A stretch of 64,000 bases of DNA, taken from the NCBI GenBank assembly GCA_965203215.1, contig CBDBBY010000001.1, forward strand, positions 2,852,001 to 2,916,000, read 5' to 3'. Each line of letters begins with the position of its first letter. The stretch's first letter is position 1. This document shows positions 35,512-43,867 of this stretch, in pieces. Made by a program: the position numbers and the translations under genes. The notes under the pieces are model-generated. The model did no database searches and had not been told where the DNA came from. It worked only from the letters and a program-made list of their open reading frames with translations. This stretch comes from CBDBBY01 sp965203215. GTDB taxonomy: Bacteria; Pseudomonadota; Alphaproteobacteria; Rhodobacterales; Rhodobacteraceae.

Positions 35512-36698
35512 AGCTCGCCTCCGAAAACCCGCTTATGAAGCGGGTTTTGGCCAATCCGATATGACAGCTCGGCAGGCGATTCCACATTCCAGACGCAAAC
35601 GTCCGCACGCAAGCCGGGAACAATTTGACCGCAATCCGAGAGGCCAAGCGCGGCCGCCGCATTGCGGGTGGTTCCTGCGAGCGACTCGGCGGGCGTGAGC
35701 CCGAACAGCGTTGAAGCCATGTTCATCGCCAAAAGCAGTGAACCCAATGGTGACGAACCCGGATTCCAATCCGTTGCGACGGCCATGGGAACCTCGCGGC
35801 GGCGGAATGATTCGACCGGCGGCACCTGCTTTTCGCGCAAAGTGTAGAATGCGCCGGGCAAAAGAACGGCGATGCTTCCAGCCTCGGCCATGGCTGCGGC
35901 GTCGCTATCGGTCGCATATTCCAGATGATCGACGGATTCGGCCCCGTACTTGGTCGCAAGAGCGATGCCTCCCATGCGGCTCAGTTGTTCCGCATGCAGC
36001 TTGACTGGAAGGCCGAGACTCTTTGCAGCGCGAAAAACTCGTTCAATTTGATTCGGAGAGAACGCGATGCCCTCACAGAACCCATCGACGGCGTCCACGA
36101 GTTCCAGCTCATTGGCTTTTTTCAATGCGGGGATGCAGACTTCATCGATGTAGCTGTCAGCCGCGGAGCCAACGGGCACGGCGTGAGCGCCGAGAAAGCT
36201 CGTCTTTACTCTGATTGGTCGATCAGCTTCGACAGCGCGCGCCACGCGCAACATCTTGATCTCGGTTTCCACATCCAAGCCATACCCGGATTTGATTTCG
36301 ACGACGCAGACACCTTGGCCGATCAAGGCGTCAGCGCGTTCCAACGCTGCCGCGAGCAGCTCGTCCTCCTGGGCGTTTCTGGTCGCCTCGACCGTGGAGA
36401 CAATCCCGCCGCCCGCACGAGCGATTTCCTCATAGCTCGCGCCTTCGAGGCGCATCTCGAATTCCTTCGCCCGGTCCCCGCCGAACACCAAATGCGTGTG
36501 GCAATCAATCAGAGCAGGCGTTACGAGACGGTGGCGAAGCGGGATATGCTCAGCATTCGAAAACTGTGACGGCAACTCTGCAGCCGGGCCAACCCAAGCA
36601 ATCGACCCTCCGTCAAGAACGAGCGCCGCATCATCAATGAGCCCGTATCCGTGCTCGCCCCGCATGGTCGCAATTCTGGCTTGGCAAAGGACTTTCAA
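35508..36698 (-). CDS. hutI: Imidazolonepropionase
   Basis: 396 residues of the amidohydrolase fold. H67 and H69 in DCHTHLVFGGDR bind the metal; LHAEQLSRMGG and the ATDWNPGSSP segment carry further ligands. It opens imidazolone propionate to N-formimino-L-glutamate. It is the first gene of the minus-strand hutI-G-U-dctP-Q-M unit and is transcribed away from hutF across a 76-bp spacer. Confidence 0.96.
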   Translation of the reverse strand: MKVLCQARIATMRGEHGYGLIDDAALVLDGGSIAWVGPAAELPSQFSNAEHIPLRHRLVTPALIDCHTHLVFGGDRAKEFEMRLEGASYEEIARAGGGIVSTVEATRNAQEDELLAAALERADALIGQGVCVVEIKSGYGLDVETEIKMLRVARAVEADRPIRVKTSFLGAHAVPVGSAADSYIDEVCIPALKKANELELVDAVDGFCEGIAFSPNQIERVFRAAKSLGLPVKLHAEQLSRMGGIALATKYGAESVDHLEYATDSDAAAMAEAGSIAVLLPGAFYTLREKQVPPVESFRRREVPMAVATDWNPGSSPLGSLLLAMNMASTLFGLTPAESLAGTTRNAAAALGLSDCGQIVPGLRADVCVWNVESPAELSYRIGQNPLHKRVFGGEL

Positions 36699-36738
36699 CT
36701 GTTCAGTCTGTCTCTTTATTGTGAGCGAAAAATAGCAT

Positions 36739-36752
36739 TATGTAGGTACATA
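36739..36752. promoter_or_regulatory. Candidate HutC operator
   Basis: TATGTA and TACATA form a perfect inverted repeat around GG in the 76-bp hutI/hutF divergent spacer. HutC repressors of other proteobacteria bind TGTATATACA-like palindromes, and hutC is encoded 1.4 kb away, so this is probably the site that represses both arms until urocanate accumulates. Confidence 0.6.
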
Positions 36753-36774
36753 AAAATGTCAATGGAGAATCGAC

Positions 36775-38142
36775 ATGGTCAAAATTCGAGCGGGTCGAGC
36801 ACTCACGCGTGACGGATGGCGGCTTGATGTCGATGTGCTCATAGCTGAAGACGGGCGCGTCGAAGCCATCGCCGGTCAAAAAGGCTCTGCCGATCACTCG
36901 GCAGACCTTCTGCTTCCGTCTCCGACCAATTTGCATAGCCACAGCTTCCAGCGCGCGATGTCGGGCTTGACTGAAGCCCGCGGTCCGGACGCCAGAGACA
37001 GTTTTTGGACGTGGCGCAGACTCATGTATCGGTTTCTTCAACAATTGTCGCCCGATCAGATCGAAGCCATAGCTGCTCAGGTCTTTATGGAGACGGCGGA
37101 AGCCGGTTACGCGGCAGTTGCGGAGTTCCACTACCTTCATCACGCGCCGAACGGACAGCATTACGACAACATCGCAGAGTTGTCGCAACGCATCGCGAAG
37201 GCAGCAGACGGCATAGGTCTTGGTTTGACTCTGCTGCCAGTTCTCTACGAATACGGCGGGTGCGACGGTCGTGCCTTGGAAGGTGGGCAAAAACGGTTTG
37301 GAAACACCAAGGACGGGTTTGCCGAACTCTTCGCGGCAGCAAAACCTATCGTGGCTTCAGGACCCGGAGATTGGAAGCTGGGCATTGCGCCCCACAGCCT
37401 TCGAGCGGTGGACCAAGACGGTCTCAACATATCTGTCGAACTTGGGTCCGACCGTCCAATTCACATGCATTTGGCGGAGCAAGCCGCCGAAGTGGACGAG
37501 GTCCAAGCACACTTTGGGGCTCGCCCCGTAGAATGGGTTCTCGAAAATCTGCCGGTCGACGATGCATACTGCTTTATCCATTGCACTCAAACGACTGCAA
37601 CCGAGATTCGCGGCCTTGCTGAATCGGGCGCCGTCGCCGGCCTTTGCCCGATTACCGAGTCCAACTTGGGCGACGGCATTTTCAACGGTCCGGATTTCTT
37701 GGGCAATGGCGGACATGTGGGCTTCGGCTCGGATAGCAACATCCACATAAGCCTTTGGGACGAAATAAAGACTCTCGAATACTCACAGCGTCTTCGCGAT
37801 CGGGGGCGAGCCGTCCTCGCAATGTCGGACAAGTCAACCGGACGGATGCTCTTTGACGCTGCCGTCGCCGGAGGAGCTCGGGCGTCTGGCCGATCAAGTG
37901 GCGGCTTGCATCCCGGCCAATGGGCCGATCTGGTCGGCGTTTCGACGGACAATGAATTTCTGTGCAACCGCGAAGGCGACGCACTTTTGGACAGTCTGGT
38001 TTTTTCGGGGGGCGGACAGGCATGCATCCAAGACGTGTGGAGCGCCGGGCGCCATATTGTCCAAGATGGTCGCCACGTGGCGCGCGAGAGTGTAACAGGA
38101 AAATTCATATCGGTTTTGCGCGAGCTGGAGCGGGAAATTTGA
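36775..38142 (+). CDS. hutF: Formimidoylglutamate deiminase
   Basis: 455 residues of the amidohydrolase fold with H54 and H56 in TNLHSHSFQRAM, the HMHLAEQAAEV and FIHCTQTT segments and GFGSDSNIHIS near the C-terminus. It deaminates N-formimino-L-glutamate to N-formyl-L-glutamate, the substrate of HutG. Its stop overlaps the hutC TTG start. Confidence 0.95.
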   Translation: MVKIRAGRALTRDGWRLDVDVLIAEDGRVEAIAGQKGSADHSADLLLPSPTNLHSHSFQRAMSGLTEARGPDARDSFWTWRRLMYRFLQQLSPDQIEAIAAQVFMETAEAGYAAVAEFHYLHHAPNGQHYDNIAELSQRIAKAADGIGLGLTLLPVLYEYGGCDGRALEGGQKRFGNTKDGFAELFAAAKPIVASGPGDWKLGIAPHSLRAVDQDGLNISVELGSDRPIHMHLAEQAAEVDEVQAHFGARPVEWVLENLPVDDAYCFIHCTQTTATEIRGLAESGAVAGLCPITESNLGDGIFNGPDFLGNGGHVGFGSDSNIHISLWDEIKTLEYSQRLRDRGRAVLAMSDKSTGRMLFDAAVAGGARASGRSSGGLHPGQWADLVGVSTDNEFLCNREGDALLDSLVFSGGGQACIQDVWSAGRHIVQDGRHVARESVTGKFISVLRELEREI

Positions 38143-38840
38143 GCATAGGGGCGCGCCACAGCTGGAAGGATGTTCGCAACCATATCCGCGGCCAAATTTT
38201 GGACACCACATATAGGCCGGGCGACAAGCTCCCGCGCGATGAAGACATAGCCAAAGAACTGGATTGCGCTAGGTCCACAGTTCATCGCGCCATGCGATCA
38301 TTGGCCGAAGACGGAATGATTGAGCGCCGTCGCAAAGGCGGCACCACGGTCAATCCGGACCCGGTGACGCGGACTACCTTGAAAATCCCGATAACCAAGA
38401 TTGAGATAGAGTCGCGGGGCCATGAATACAGGCACCATCTGATTGGCGCGGAACAACTATCAGCCACCCCTTCGATAGCTGCGCGCTTCGGCTTGGTTGA
38501 GGCCGGATCCTTCTTGAAAATACGCGCTCTGCATTTGGCGGACGGCCGTCCCTACGTGTTCGAAGATCGCTGGGTCTCGCTGGATACCGTCCCTGAAATT
38601 CAGGATGTCGATCTGTCTGAAACCAGCGCGAACGAGTGGCTCGTTCTGAATCGTCCGTACAGCCGTTGTGACGTGCAAATATACGCGAGTGAAACTGGCG
38701 AAGACGAGGCAAGATTCATGGACGCCAAAAGAGGGTCCGCTCTTTTGGTTCTTGAGCGGACAACATGGATCGACGACGCTCCAATCACTCACGTTCGAGC
38801 CGTGCATGCGCAAGGATACAGAATTGTTTCGGGAGGCTGA
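38139..38840 (+). CDS. hutC: Histidine utilization repressor, GntR family
   Basis: 233 residues from TTG 38139, which overlaps the hutF stop; GGAG lies eight bases upstream and no ATG fits. The winged helix covers about 8-70 (PGDKLPRDEDIAKELDCARSTVHRAM), followed by a UTRA ligand domain ending THVRAVHAQGYRI. The UTRA domain of HutC binds urocanate, which releases it from DNA. It probably acts at the palindrome 36739-36752. Confidence 0.92.
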   Translation: MSIGARHSWKDVRNHIRGQILDTTYRPGDKLPRDEDIAKELDCARSTVHRAMRSLAEDGMIERRRKGGTTVNPDPVTRTTLKIPITKIEIESRGHEYRHHLIGAEQLSATPSIAARFGLVEAGSFLKIRALHLADGRPYVFEDRWVSLDTVPEIQDVDLSETSANEWLVLNRPYSRCDVQIYASETGEDEARFMDAKRGSALLVLERTTWIDDAPITHVRAVHAQGYRIVSGG

Positions 38841-38852
38841 TGTCAGGAGTCT

Positions 38853-39095
38853 TCAAACCTTGGCGTGATATTCCTTGAAAACATCATCTGGGTCGAAACC
38901 AGCATTTTGATCCACCGAGAGGTATCTCTCAAGCATTTTGGCTAGGGCGGTTTTGCGCTCCCGCGCATCTCCCAGGTTTGGTGCCTCGATGGCTGCAATA
39001 GCTGCCGGACAAAGAATCATGAAACGCATCCCGCCATGGTTTCCCGCTTTACAGACATGGATGCGAAATGTCCGGTGGGCATGTCCCGAACTCAA
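38853..39095 (-). CDS. Small hypothetical protein
   Basis: 80 residues, or 58 from M23 (39029). I do not recognise it. The part MRFMILCPAAIAAIEA...ARERKTALAK is similar at both DNA and protein level (same frame) to a non-genic stretch at 47262-47360, so it may be a remnant of a repeated element instead of a working gene. The C-terminus ERYLSVDQ..FDPDDVFKEYHAKV looks like normal charged protein sequence. No clear ribosome-binding site. Confidence 0.35.
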   Translation of the reverse strand: MSSGHAHRTFRIHVCKAGNHGGMRFMILCPAAIAAIEAPNLGDARERKTALAKMLERYLSVDQNAGFDPDDVFKEYHAKV

Positions 39096-39236
39096 AACTA
39101 CAGCGAATTCTGGTTCATTGGATCAAGCAAACTGAATTTTTCAGCGCGTTTGGCTTTGCGGAAGGGTGGAATCGGCCTGCGGCTCGTTCCGCCCGGCTGG
39201 TCGCGACCAAGCGTTCAGCGGACCGAGAGCGGATGA

Positions 39237-39502
39237 ATGACCAAATCCCCGACCATCGACTACGGCGAAGATATACTGTCGGCATTGGGCATGACCCATG
39301 ATGAATTCAGCAAGGAAGCCAAGACGCTGATCGCGGTCAAGCTATTGGAGATGGGGCGATCGTCCGCGGGGCAGCGGCTGAGCTGGCGAATCTTTCCAAA
39401 CCCTTGTTTCTTGTCAAATTGGGGGACTACGGCGTCAATACGTTTGAAATGTCGGAAGATGAGCTCCGAAGAGATGTAGAAAGTGCGCGACGTCATCTGT
39501 AG
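39237..39502 (+). pseudogene. UPF0175 family protein, frameshifted
   Basis: ATG 39237 opens MTKSPTIDYGEDILSALGMTHDEFSKEAKTL..VKLLEMGR, typical of UPF0175 proteins, which are often antitoxin partners of PIN-like proteins. After the run GGGG near 39370 the expected remainder, AAELANLSKPLFLVKLGDYG...EDELRRDVESARRHL, is one frame back and ends at TAG 39500-39502. One missing G would explain it. No PIN-domain partner follows; the next 138 bases hold nothing I recognise. Confidence 0.75.
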
Positions 39503-39640
39503 CACGTCGCCTCCGCGGTATCTGCATCAGGTAGGCTTGATTCATCTGCTGCCGAAGTTTTTAGATCGGTGCAGACGCTCCGGCCGTAGAAGCGGAATTG
39601 GCAGAAGGCGTGGAATAAATCTGGAAAATACGAACTAATG

Positions 39641-40909
39641 CTAATTGCCAACCAATCCGTTGATATAATCGGTCAAGGATGGGATAGGGCAGATATATCG
39701 GCGTCCCGGCATTGATAGTTGCAGAAATCCACGCTTAATCATGCGGTTTAGAAGCATTGAAGCATCGAGCATTTCAGGAAGTTGATATTCGTCCTCCTTG
39801 CTATCATTCGCATGGGATGAAATGATTCCCTTGAGCGTTGCCAAAGATTTGCCGGGCGGACGGGCGGCGTCGAGAACAGCATGCAAGAGGCCAAAGCATC
39901 CAGCCAAGTCATCGTCAAATCGCCCTTCGTAGCTTTCGTTTCGATATCGTACGGATATTTCAGACACGGCGTCTGCAAAGTCGCCCTCGAGTGGGCCAAG
40001 CATGCCATGGTTTTCGGCTACAACCTTGGCCAATGCTTGCATTCCGGTCTGCAGGTGCTGCGGCCATCCGCCGCTTTCTTCGGCAATTCGATACATCCAA
40101 TCCTCATGATTCGAACCTCCCACACGAAACGCATCCAACATTGACTTTACGGCTTCTTCAGCCTCGCTTTGCTCCAGCGCCCACAGCGTGACACGGCGTC
40201 GGCGAGCCATTCGTGATATGTCATGATCGCGAAGCACCTCGAATGAATCTGACAACCCGGCAAAAATAGGAATAATCGGCAAGCTATGGATTCCTTGATG
40301 CAATTTTGAGATTTCCGACGGACCTTCCCAGCGACTCAAGCTCTGCGCTTCGTCAAGCAATAGAACAACCGGCCGTCTCCAATTCTTTCGAGGAAAAAGG
40401 GTTATCAAGGTTTCCCAGGTTAATTCACGCGAGTTCCTGACAACTGACTGTCCTTCGCTAAATTCAGCGCCAGCACTAATTGTGCTTCCGTGATCAATTG
40501 AAACAATCCGCTCAAGCTTGTCGGATGCTTCGGCATCATTATTGGCAATTGCTAAAGCGTCGGCAATCTTTGCGACCAAATTGGCTTGACTAAAAACATG
40601 GTCGGCGCGAATTGGCACCGCAATCGGAGCGGCCTCACCTTTCTTCACATTCCATCTCTCCTCAAGCTTGGCAAGCAGGGCGCTTTTGCCGACGCCGGGC
40701 GGGCCTTGAAACAACCAAGTTTCATCAGATGCTGGCATCCGCTCACCACTTTGAAACCTCGTCATAACGCCTTCAACGCCCAGCTCGACGTTCTCAATTT
40801 CTTGATGCCTTCCAGAAAAAAATGGAGACCAACCTCGATCTTTGGTCAATATTGGAGAAGCGAATATTTTAAGTCCATCAATATCCGGCTTACTTTCTTC
40901 GCGAACCAT
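39641..40909 (-). CDS. Orphan AAA+ ATPase
   Basis: 422 residues from ATG 40909; TTG 40939 is an alternative. Walker A GPPGVGKS is at 69-76, Walker B VVLLLDEAQ at 180-188, and a sensor-like IPIFAGLSDS follows. A MARRRRVTLWALE stretch and a C-terminal winged-helix-like region (DASMLLNRMIKRGFLQL) are visible. The layout resembles ORC/Cdc6-like or AAA_22-type ATPases found with mobile or defence genes. No partner gene is adjacent; manC upstream looks unrelated. Function unknown. Confidence 0.75.
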   Translation of the reverse strand: MVREESKPDIDGLKIFASPILTKDRGWSPFFSGRHQEIENVELGVEGVMTRFQSGERMPASDETWLFQGPPGVGKSALLAKLEERWNVKKGEAAPIAVPIRADHVFSQANLVAKIADALAIANNDAEASDKLERIVSIDHGSTISAGAEFSEGQSVVRNSRELTWETLITLFPRKNWRRPVVLLLDEAQSLSRWEGPSEISKLHQGIHSLPIIPIFAGLSDSFEVLRDHDISRMARRRRVTLWALEQSEAEEAVKSMLDAFRVGGSNHEDWMYRIAEESGGWPQHLQTGMQALAKVVAENHGMLGPLEGDFADAVSEISVRYRNESYEGRFDDDLAGCFGLLHAVLDAARPPGKSLATLKGIISSHANDSKEDEYQLPEMLDASMLLNRMIKRGFLQLSMPGRRYICPIPSLTDYINGLVGN

Positions 40910-41036
40910 TTTTTTGCGTATCCTTTCAGCGCTCTTCAATCTTCACGCCAATGTTTGCGCTGAACAAACAAGCGGACGGCCTATCAGATTAGGTGGACAC
41001 AAAGACGCCGGCGGTGACCTTAGAGCATGATGCGCA

Positions 41037-42491
41037 TCATCGATTTGGCGCGGAACTCTCTTTGCACATTCGGGCATAGTCGTCTTCATACCGCACGATG
41101 TCGTCTTCACCGAAGTATGAACCCGTTTGGACTTCTATGAGAATCAACGGCTGATCACCGGGGTTCTCCAAGCGATGTTTCTCGCCGAGCGGAACATAAA
41201 TTGATTCGTTTTCCCCGATCAGCTTGACGGTCGAGCCGATCGTGACCTTCGCTGTACCCTCGACGACTATCCAATGTTCTGAACGTTTTTTGTGGCTTTG
41301 CAGACTCAGCTTCGATCTGGGATTCACTACAATCCGCTTTACTTGGAATCGATCTCCGACCGCCAGCGATTTGAACTGGCCCCAAGGCCGCCGGTCTTCC
41401 GGAAATCTGTCTGCTTGAGGAACGCCGTCTTCAAGCAAGCGCACGACGGCCGGCTTCACAAGTTGCGATGAATTCCTATCCGCGACAAGCACGGCATCCG
41501 GCATGGCCACCGCAACGATGTCGCTGCAGCCGATGGCAACCAATCTCTGCTCCGGCACCGTCGATCTAAGGTGCGAATTCCTGCAATCGATGGACGTGAC
41601 CGAGCCGGACACGGATACGCCCGCTCCATCCCGTTCAAGCAATCTCCAAATAGACTGCCAGTCTCCAAGGTCGCTCCAGCCACAATCGCATTCGACGCCC
41701 ATGATGTCGGAAGCGCGCTCCATGATCGCATAGTCTACGGAGACCGAACGCAATCGATTCCACGCGTTTCCGCCGAGACGCAAGAAATCCAGATCCCGCT
41801 CGGCTTCGGATACGGCATCCCTGACGCCTGCCAGCAGGTCCGGCGCATGATCCGAGAACGCCTTCGAAATCGTTGAGACGGAAAACAGGAATATCCCTGA
41901 ATTCCAGAAATGCCGCCCTGATTGCAAGAACTGCTCCGCAACATCCAACTCGGGTTTCTCAACGAACCGCGCGACCGGCTTTGCATCTTCTGCGACCCCG
42001 ACACGTTCATCGAATTCAATCCATCCGTATCCGGTTTCCGGGCGGGTCGGGCGGATCCCGAACGTCACGATTTTGCCGTTTTCGGCTTCAAGGCGTGCCT
42101 TCTTCACTGATTGAATCAACGCATCCGGCGCAACGACCAGGTGATCCGATGGCGTTGCGAGAATCAGCGCGTCGCCAAATCGATGCTCCAGCCAGATCGC
42201 GGCGGCAAGCACAGCAGGCGCCGTGTCTTTTGGCGATGGCTCAATCAGAATATCCATGGCTCCGACGCCGGCATCCCGCAGCTGTTCCTGAACGACGAAA
42301 CGGAAATCGTCCCCTGTTATCACGACCGGATCGGCAAAATCCGCACCCGAGAAACGCAACGCCGTGCTTTGGAACAAGCTCGCATCTTCAATGAAGCTGG
42401 AAAACTGCTTGGGGAACGCTCGGCGGGACAAGGGCCACAGCCGAGATCCGGAACCGCCGCACAGCACGACCGGGAAGATTGGACTCGACAA
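41037..42491 (-). CDS. manC: Mannose-1-phosphate guanylyltransferase / mannose-6-phosphate isomerase
   Basis: 484 residues, the bifunctional type II form. The N-terminal nucleotidyltransferase has GGSGSRLWPLSR and the FPKQF motif; the C-terminal cupin isomerase domain begins RPWGQF and has LSLQSHKKRSEHWIVVEGTA. It makes GDP-mannose for surface polysaccharides. A perfect 14-bp palindrome, ATGATGCGCATCAT (41027-41040), overlaps its stop codon. No polysaccharide genes flank it in this window. Confidence 0.95.
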   Translation of the reverse strand: MSSPIFPVVLCGGSGSRLWPLSRRAFPKQFSSFIEDASLFQSTALRFSGADFADPVVITGDDFRFVVQEQLRDAGVGAMDILIEPSPKDTAPAVLAAAIWLEHRFGDALILATPSDHLVVAPDALIQSVKKARLEAENGKIVTFGIRPTRPETGYGWIEFDERVGVAEDAKPVARFVEKPELDVAEQFLQSGRHFWNSGIFLFSVSTISKAFSDHAPDLLAGVRDAVSEAERDLDFLRLGGNAWNRLRSVSVDYAIMERASDIMGVECDCGWSDLGDWQSIWRLLERDGAGVSVSGSVTSIDCRNSHLRSTVPEQRLVAIGCSDIVAVAMPDAVLVADRNSSQLVKPAVVRLLEDGVPQADRFPEDRRPWGQFKSLAVGDRFQVKRIVVNPRSKLSLQSHKKRSEHWIVVEGTAKVTIGSTVKLIGENESIYVPLGEKHRLENPGDQPLILIEVQTGSYFGEDDIVRYEDDYARMCKESSAPNR

Positions 42492-42943
42492 CTTGGTGTT
42501 CCTTACGTCGGCTGGTTATCATCGACAATTTCACGGATGCTTACCAGCACGACCGTCAATTCCAAGCTTGTTTTCCGCAAGATCTTCAACTTTTTTGCGT
42601 TTCGTGTTTCGGCGGACCTCCCCGAGGCTCCTTGCCAGGCGGTACCTTCTCGGATTTTGGCCGGATCGCAGCCGGATGGCCGACGCTCTTCCCAGCTTCG
42701 ACATTTTCTACCGATGCACATTTGCCTGTAGGCGTTTCGTCGGATTGTCCGGGTACATCAACTACCAAAGGGAAACTCCCCAAAAGCGCCGAAGCAAAAT
42801 TCCCCAATTCGGGAACTGCAAATTTGCTCTGAGGTGCATGCCTGTTGGAGCGAATCCAGTCCGCAGCTCCGCCCGATTTTCTGCGGGAAGCTCGAATCGG
42901 GTGATCAAGCAGGACAAAATCGTTGTGTTGCAAAAATTGAGTG
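42492..42943. other. 450-bp spacer upstream of the 390-bp repeat units
   Basis: No frame here resembles a known protein; the small open frames on both strands have low-complexity, biased composition. The right end merges into the first of three tandem repeats. Confidence 0.4.
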
Positions 42944-42978
42944 ATTGCCGGGAAATTCCGTCAGGCGAAAGAAACTTA

Positions 42979-43077
42979 TTGACATTCTGCATCGCTATGC
43001 ATAGACGGGAACCAATCCCCCCTGCGGCCTCCGGCTTCAGGGTGCGGGGCCTCCTTCGGGAGGCCCTTGCGTTTTTT
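42979..43077 (+). ncRNA. Candidate small RNA / attenuator leader, unit 1
   Basis: TTGACA (42979-42984) lies 67 bases ahead of a 9-bp hairpin with TTCG loop (43046-43067) and a T6 run (43072-43077). A second upstream stem CCCTG...CAGGG is conserved. Transcript existence is inferred; no convincing -10 hexamer is seen. Confidence 0.4.
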
Positions 43078-43088
43078 AGCCGACCGCA

Positions 43089-43275
43089 ATGCCACAATCG
43101 TCCATGTGGACGGATTCAACGTCCATTGCAGCTGCCTTAGGAACACTCCGTGGAAGTGGCTTGACTTGGTATCGCTATCCAAGGGCGCGCTGCACCCGAA
43201 ACATGGGATTGTTGCCGCAAGGTATTTTCGGGTACAGGCTTGGACCGAAAGATGGTCCGCAACTTCTGAACAAAA
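43089..43275 (+). pseudogene. Truncated, frameshifted NYN gene copy, unit 1
   Basis: ATG 43089 is followed by loss of one base relative to the intact gene; in the corrected frame it reads TIVHVDGFNVHCSCLRNTPWKWLDLVSLSKGALHPKHGIVAARYF, closely matching residues 3-47 of the intact protein. Homology stops soon after. It cannot make a full NYN domain. Confidence 0.75.
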
Positions 43276-43368
43276 GGGCATCGCGCCTTCTGTGCGTGCA
43301 CTGCGAAACCGGTTCATCGCCCGCTCAGCAGAAATTGCAGGGAAATTCCATCAGGCGAAAAAAACTTA

Positions 43369-43468
43369 TTGACATTCTGTATTGATATCTGTAGGCAGAG
43401 ATTAATCCACCCCTGCGGCCTCCGGCTTCAGGGTACGGGGTCTCCCTCGGGAGGCCCCGTAATTTTTT
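43369..43468 (+). ncRNA. Candidate small RNA / attenuator leader, unit 2
   Basis: TTGACA (43369-43374), then the hairpin at 43437-43458 with loop CTCG and a T6 run at 43463-43468. Compared with units 1 and 3 the bottom pair changes from G-T to G-C and an inner C-G becomes T-G, so pairing is kept. Confidence 0.4.
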
Positions 43469-43480
43469 GGGCGGACAGCA

Positions 43481-43660
43481 ATGCGCACAATCGTCCATGC
43501 GGACGAGTTCATCTTCTATTGCGGCTGCCTTAAGAACACTCCGCGGAAGTGGCTTGGCTTGGTTGCACTGTCCAACAGCATTCCGCACCTGAAACATGGG
43601 ATTGTTGCCTCAAGGTATTTTCGGGCAAGCCTGCACCGGAAGACAGTCCGCAACTTCTGA
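43481..43660 (+). pseudogene. Truncated NYN gene copy, unit 2
   Basis: ATG 43481 opens a 59-codon frame (MRTIVHADEFIFYCGCLKNTPRKWLGLV...) ending at TGA 43658-43660. It keeps the first catalytic aspartate (D8) but lacks the later acidic residues of the NYN fold. Confidence 0.75.
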
Positions 43661-43758
43661 ACCGGGGCCCCGCGACTTCTGCCTATGCGCTGCGAAGCCG
43701 GCTCATGGCTAGCTCGGCGGAAATTACGGAGAAGTTCTGTCACGCGCAAAAATACTTC

Positions 43759-43856
43759 TTGACATTCGCGTATTTTTATACTTAAAGGGGGCCAATCCCC
43801 CCTGCGGCTTCGGCTTCAGGGTGCGGGGCCTCCTTCGGGAGGCCCTTGCGTTTTTT
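43759..43856 (+). ncRNA. Candidate small RNA / attenuator leader, unit 3 (upstream of intact gene)
   Basis: TTGACA (43759-43764), a hairpin with TTCG tetraloop (43825-43846) and a T6 run (43851-43856). The T-run ends only 11 bases before the NYN ATG, so transcripts must read through this terminator to express the gene. No strong ribosome-binding site lies between. Confidence 0.45.
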
Positions 43857-43867
43857 GGCGGACGGCA

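Noticed and set aside
43759..43787. Canonical sigma-70 promoter at each TTGACA of the repeat units
   Set aside because: At 16-18 bp spacing no good -10 hexamer is found (TAGACG, TAGGCA, TTAAAG); TATACT in unit 3 is only 12 bases away. Left as a candidate inside the RNA features only.
42944..43860. CRISPR-like or simple tandem array
   Set aside because: Units are about 390 bp, only three, and contain decayed coding sequence; no short repeats with unique spacers.
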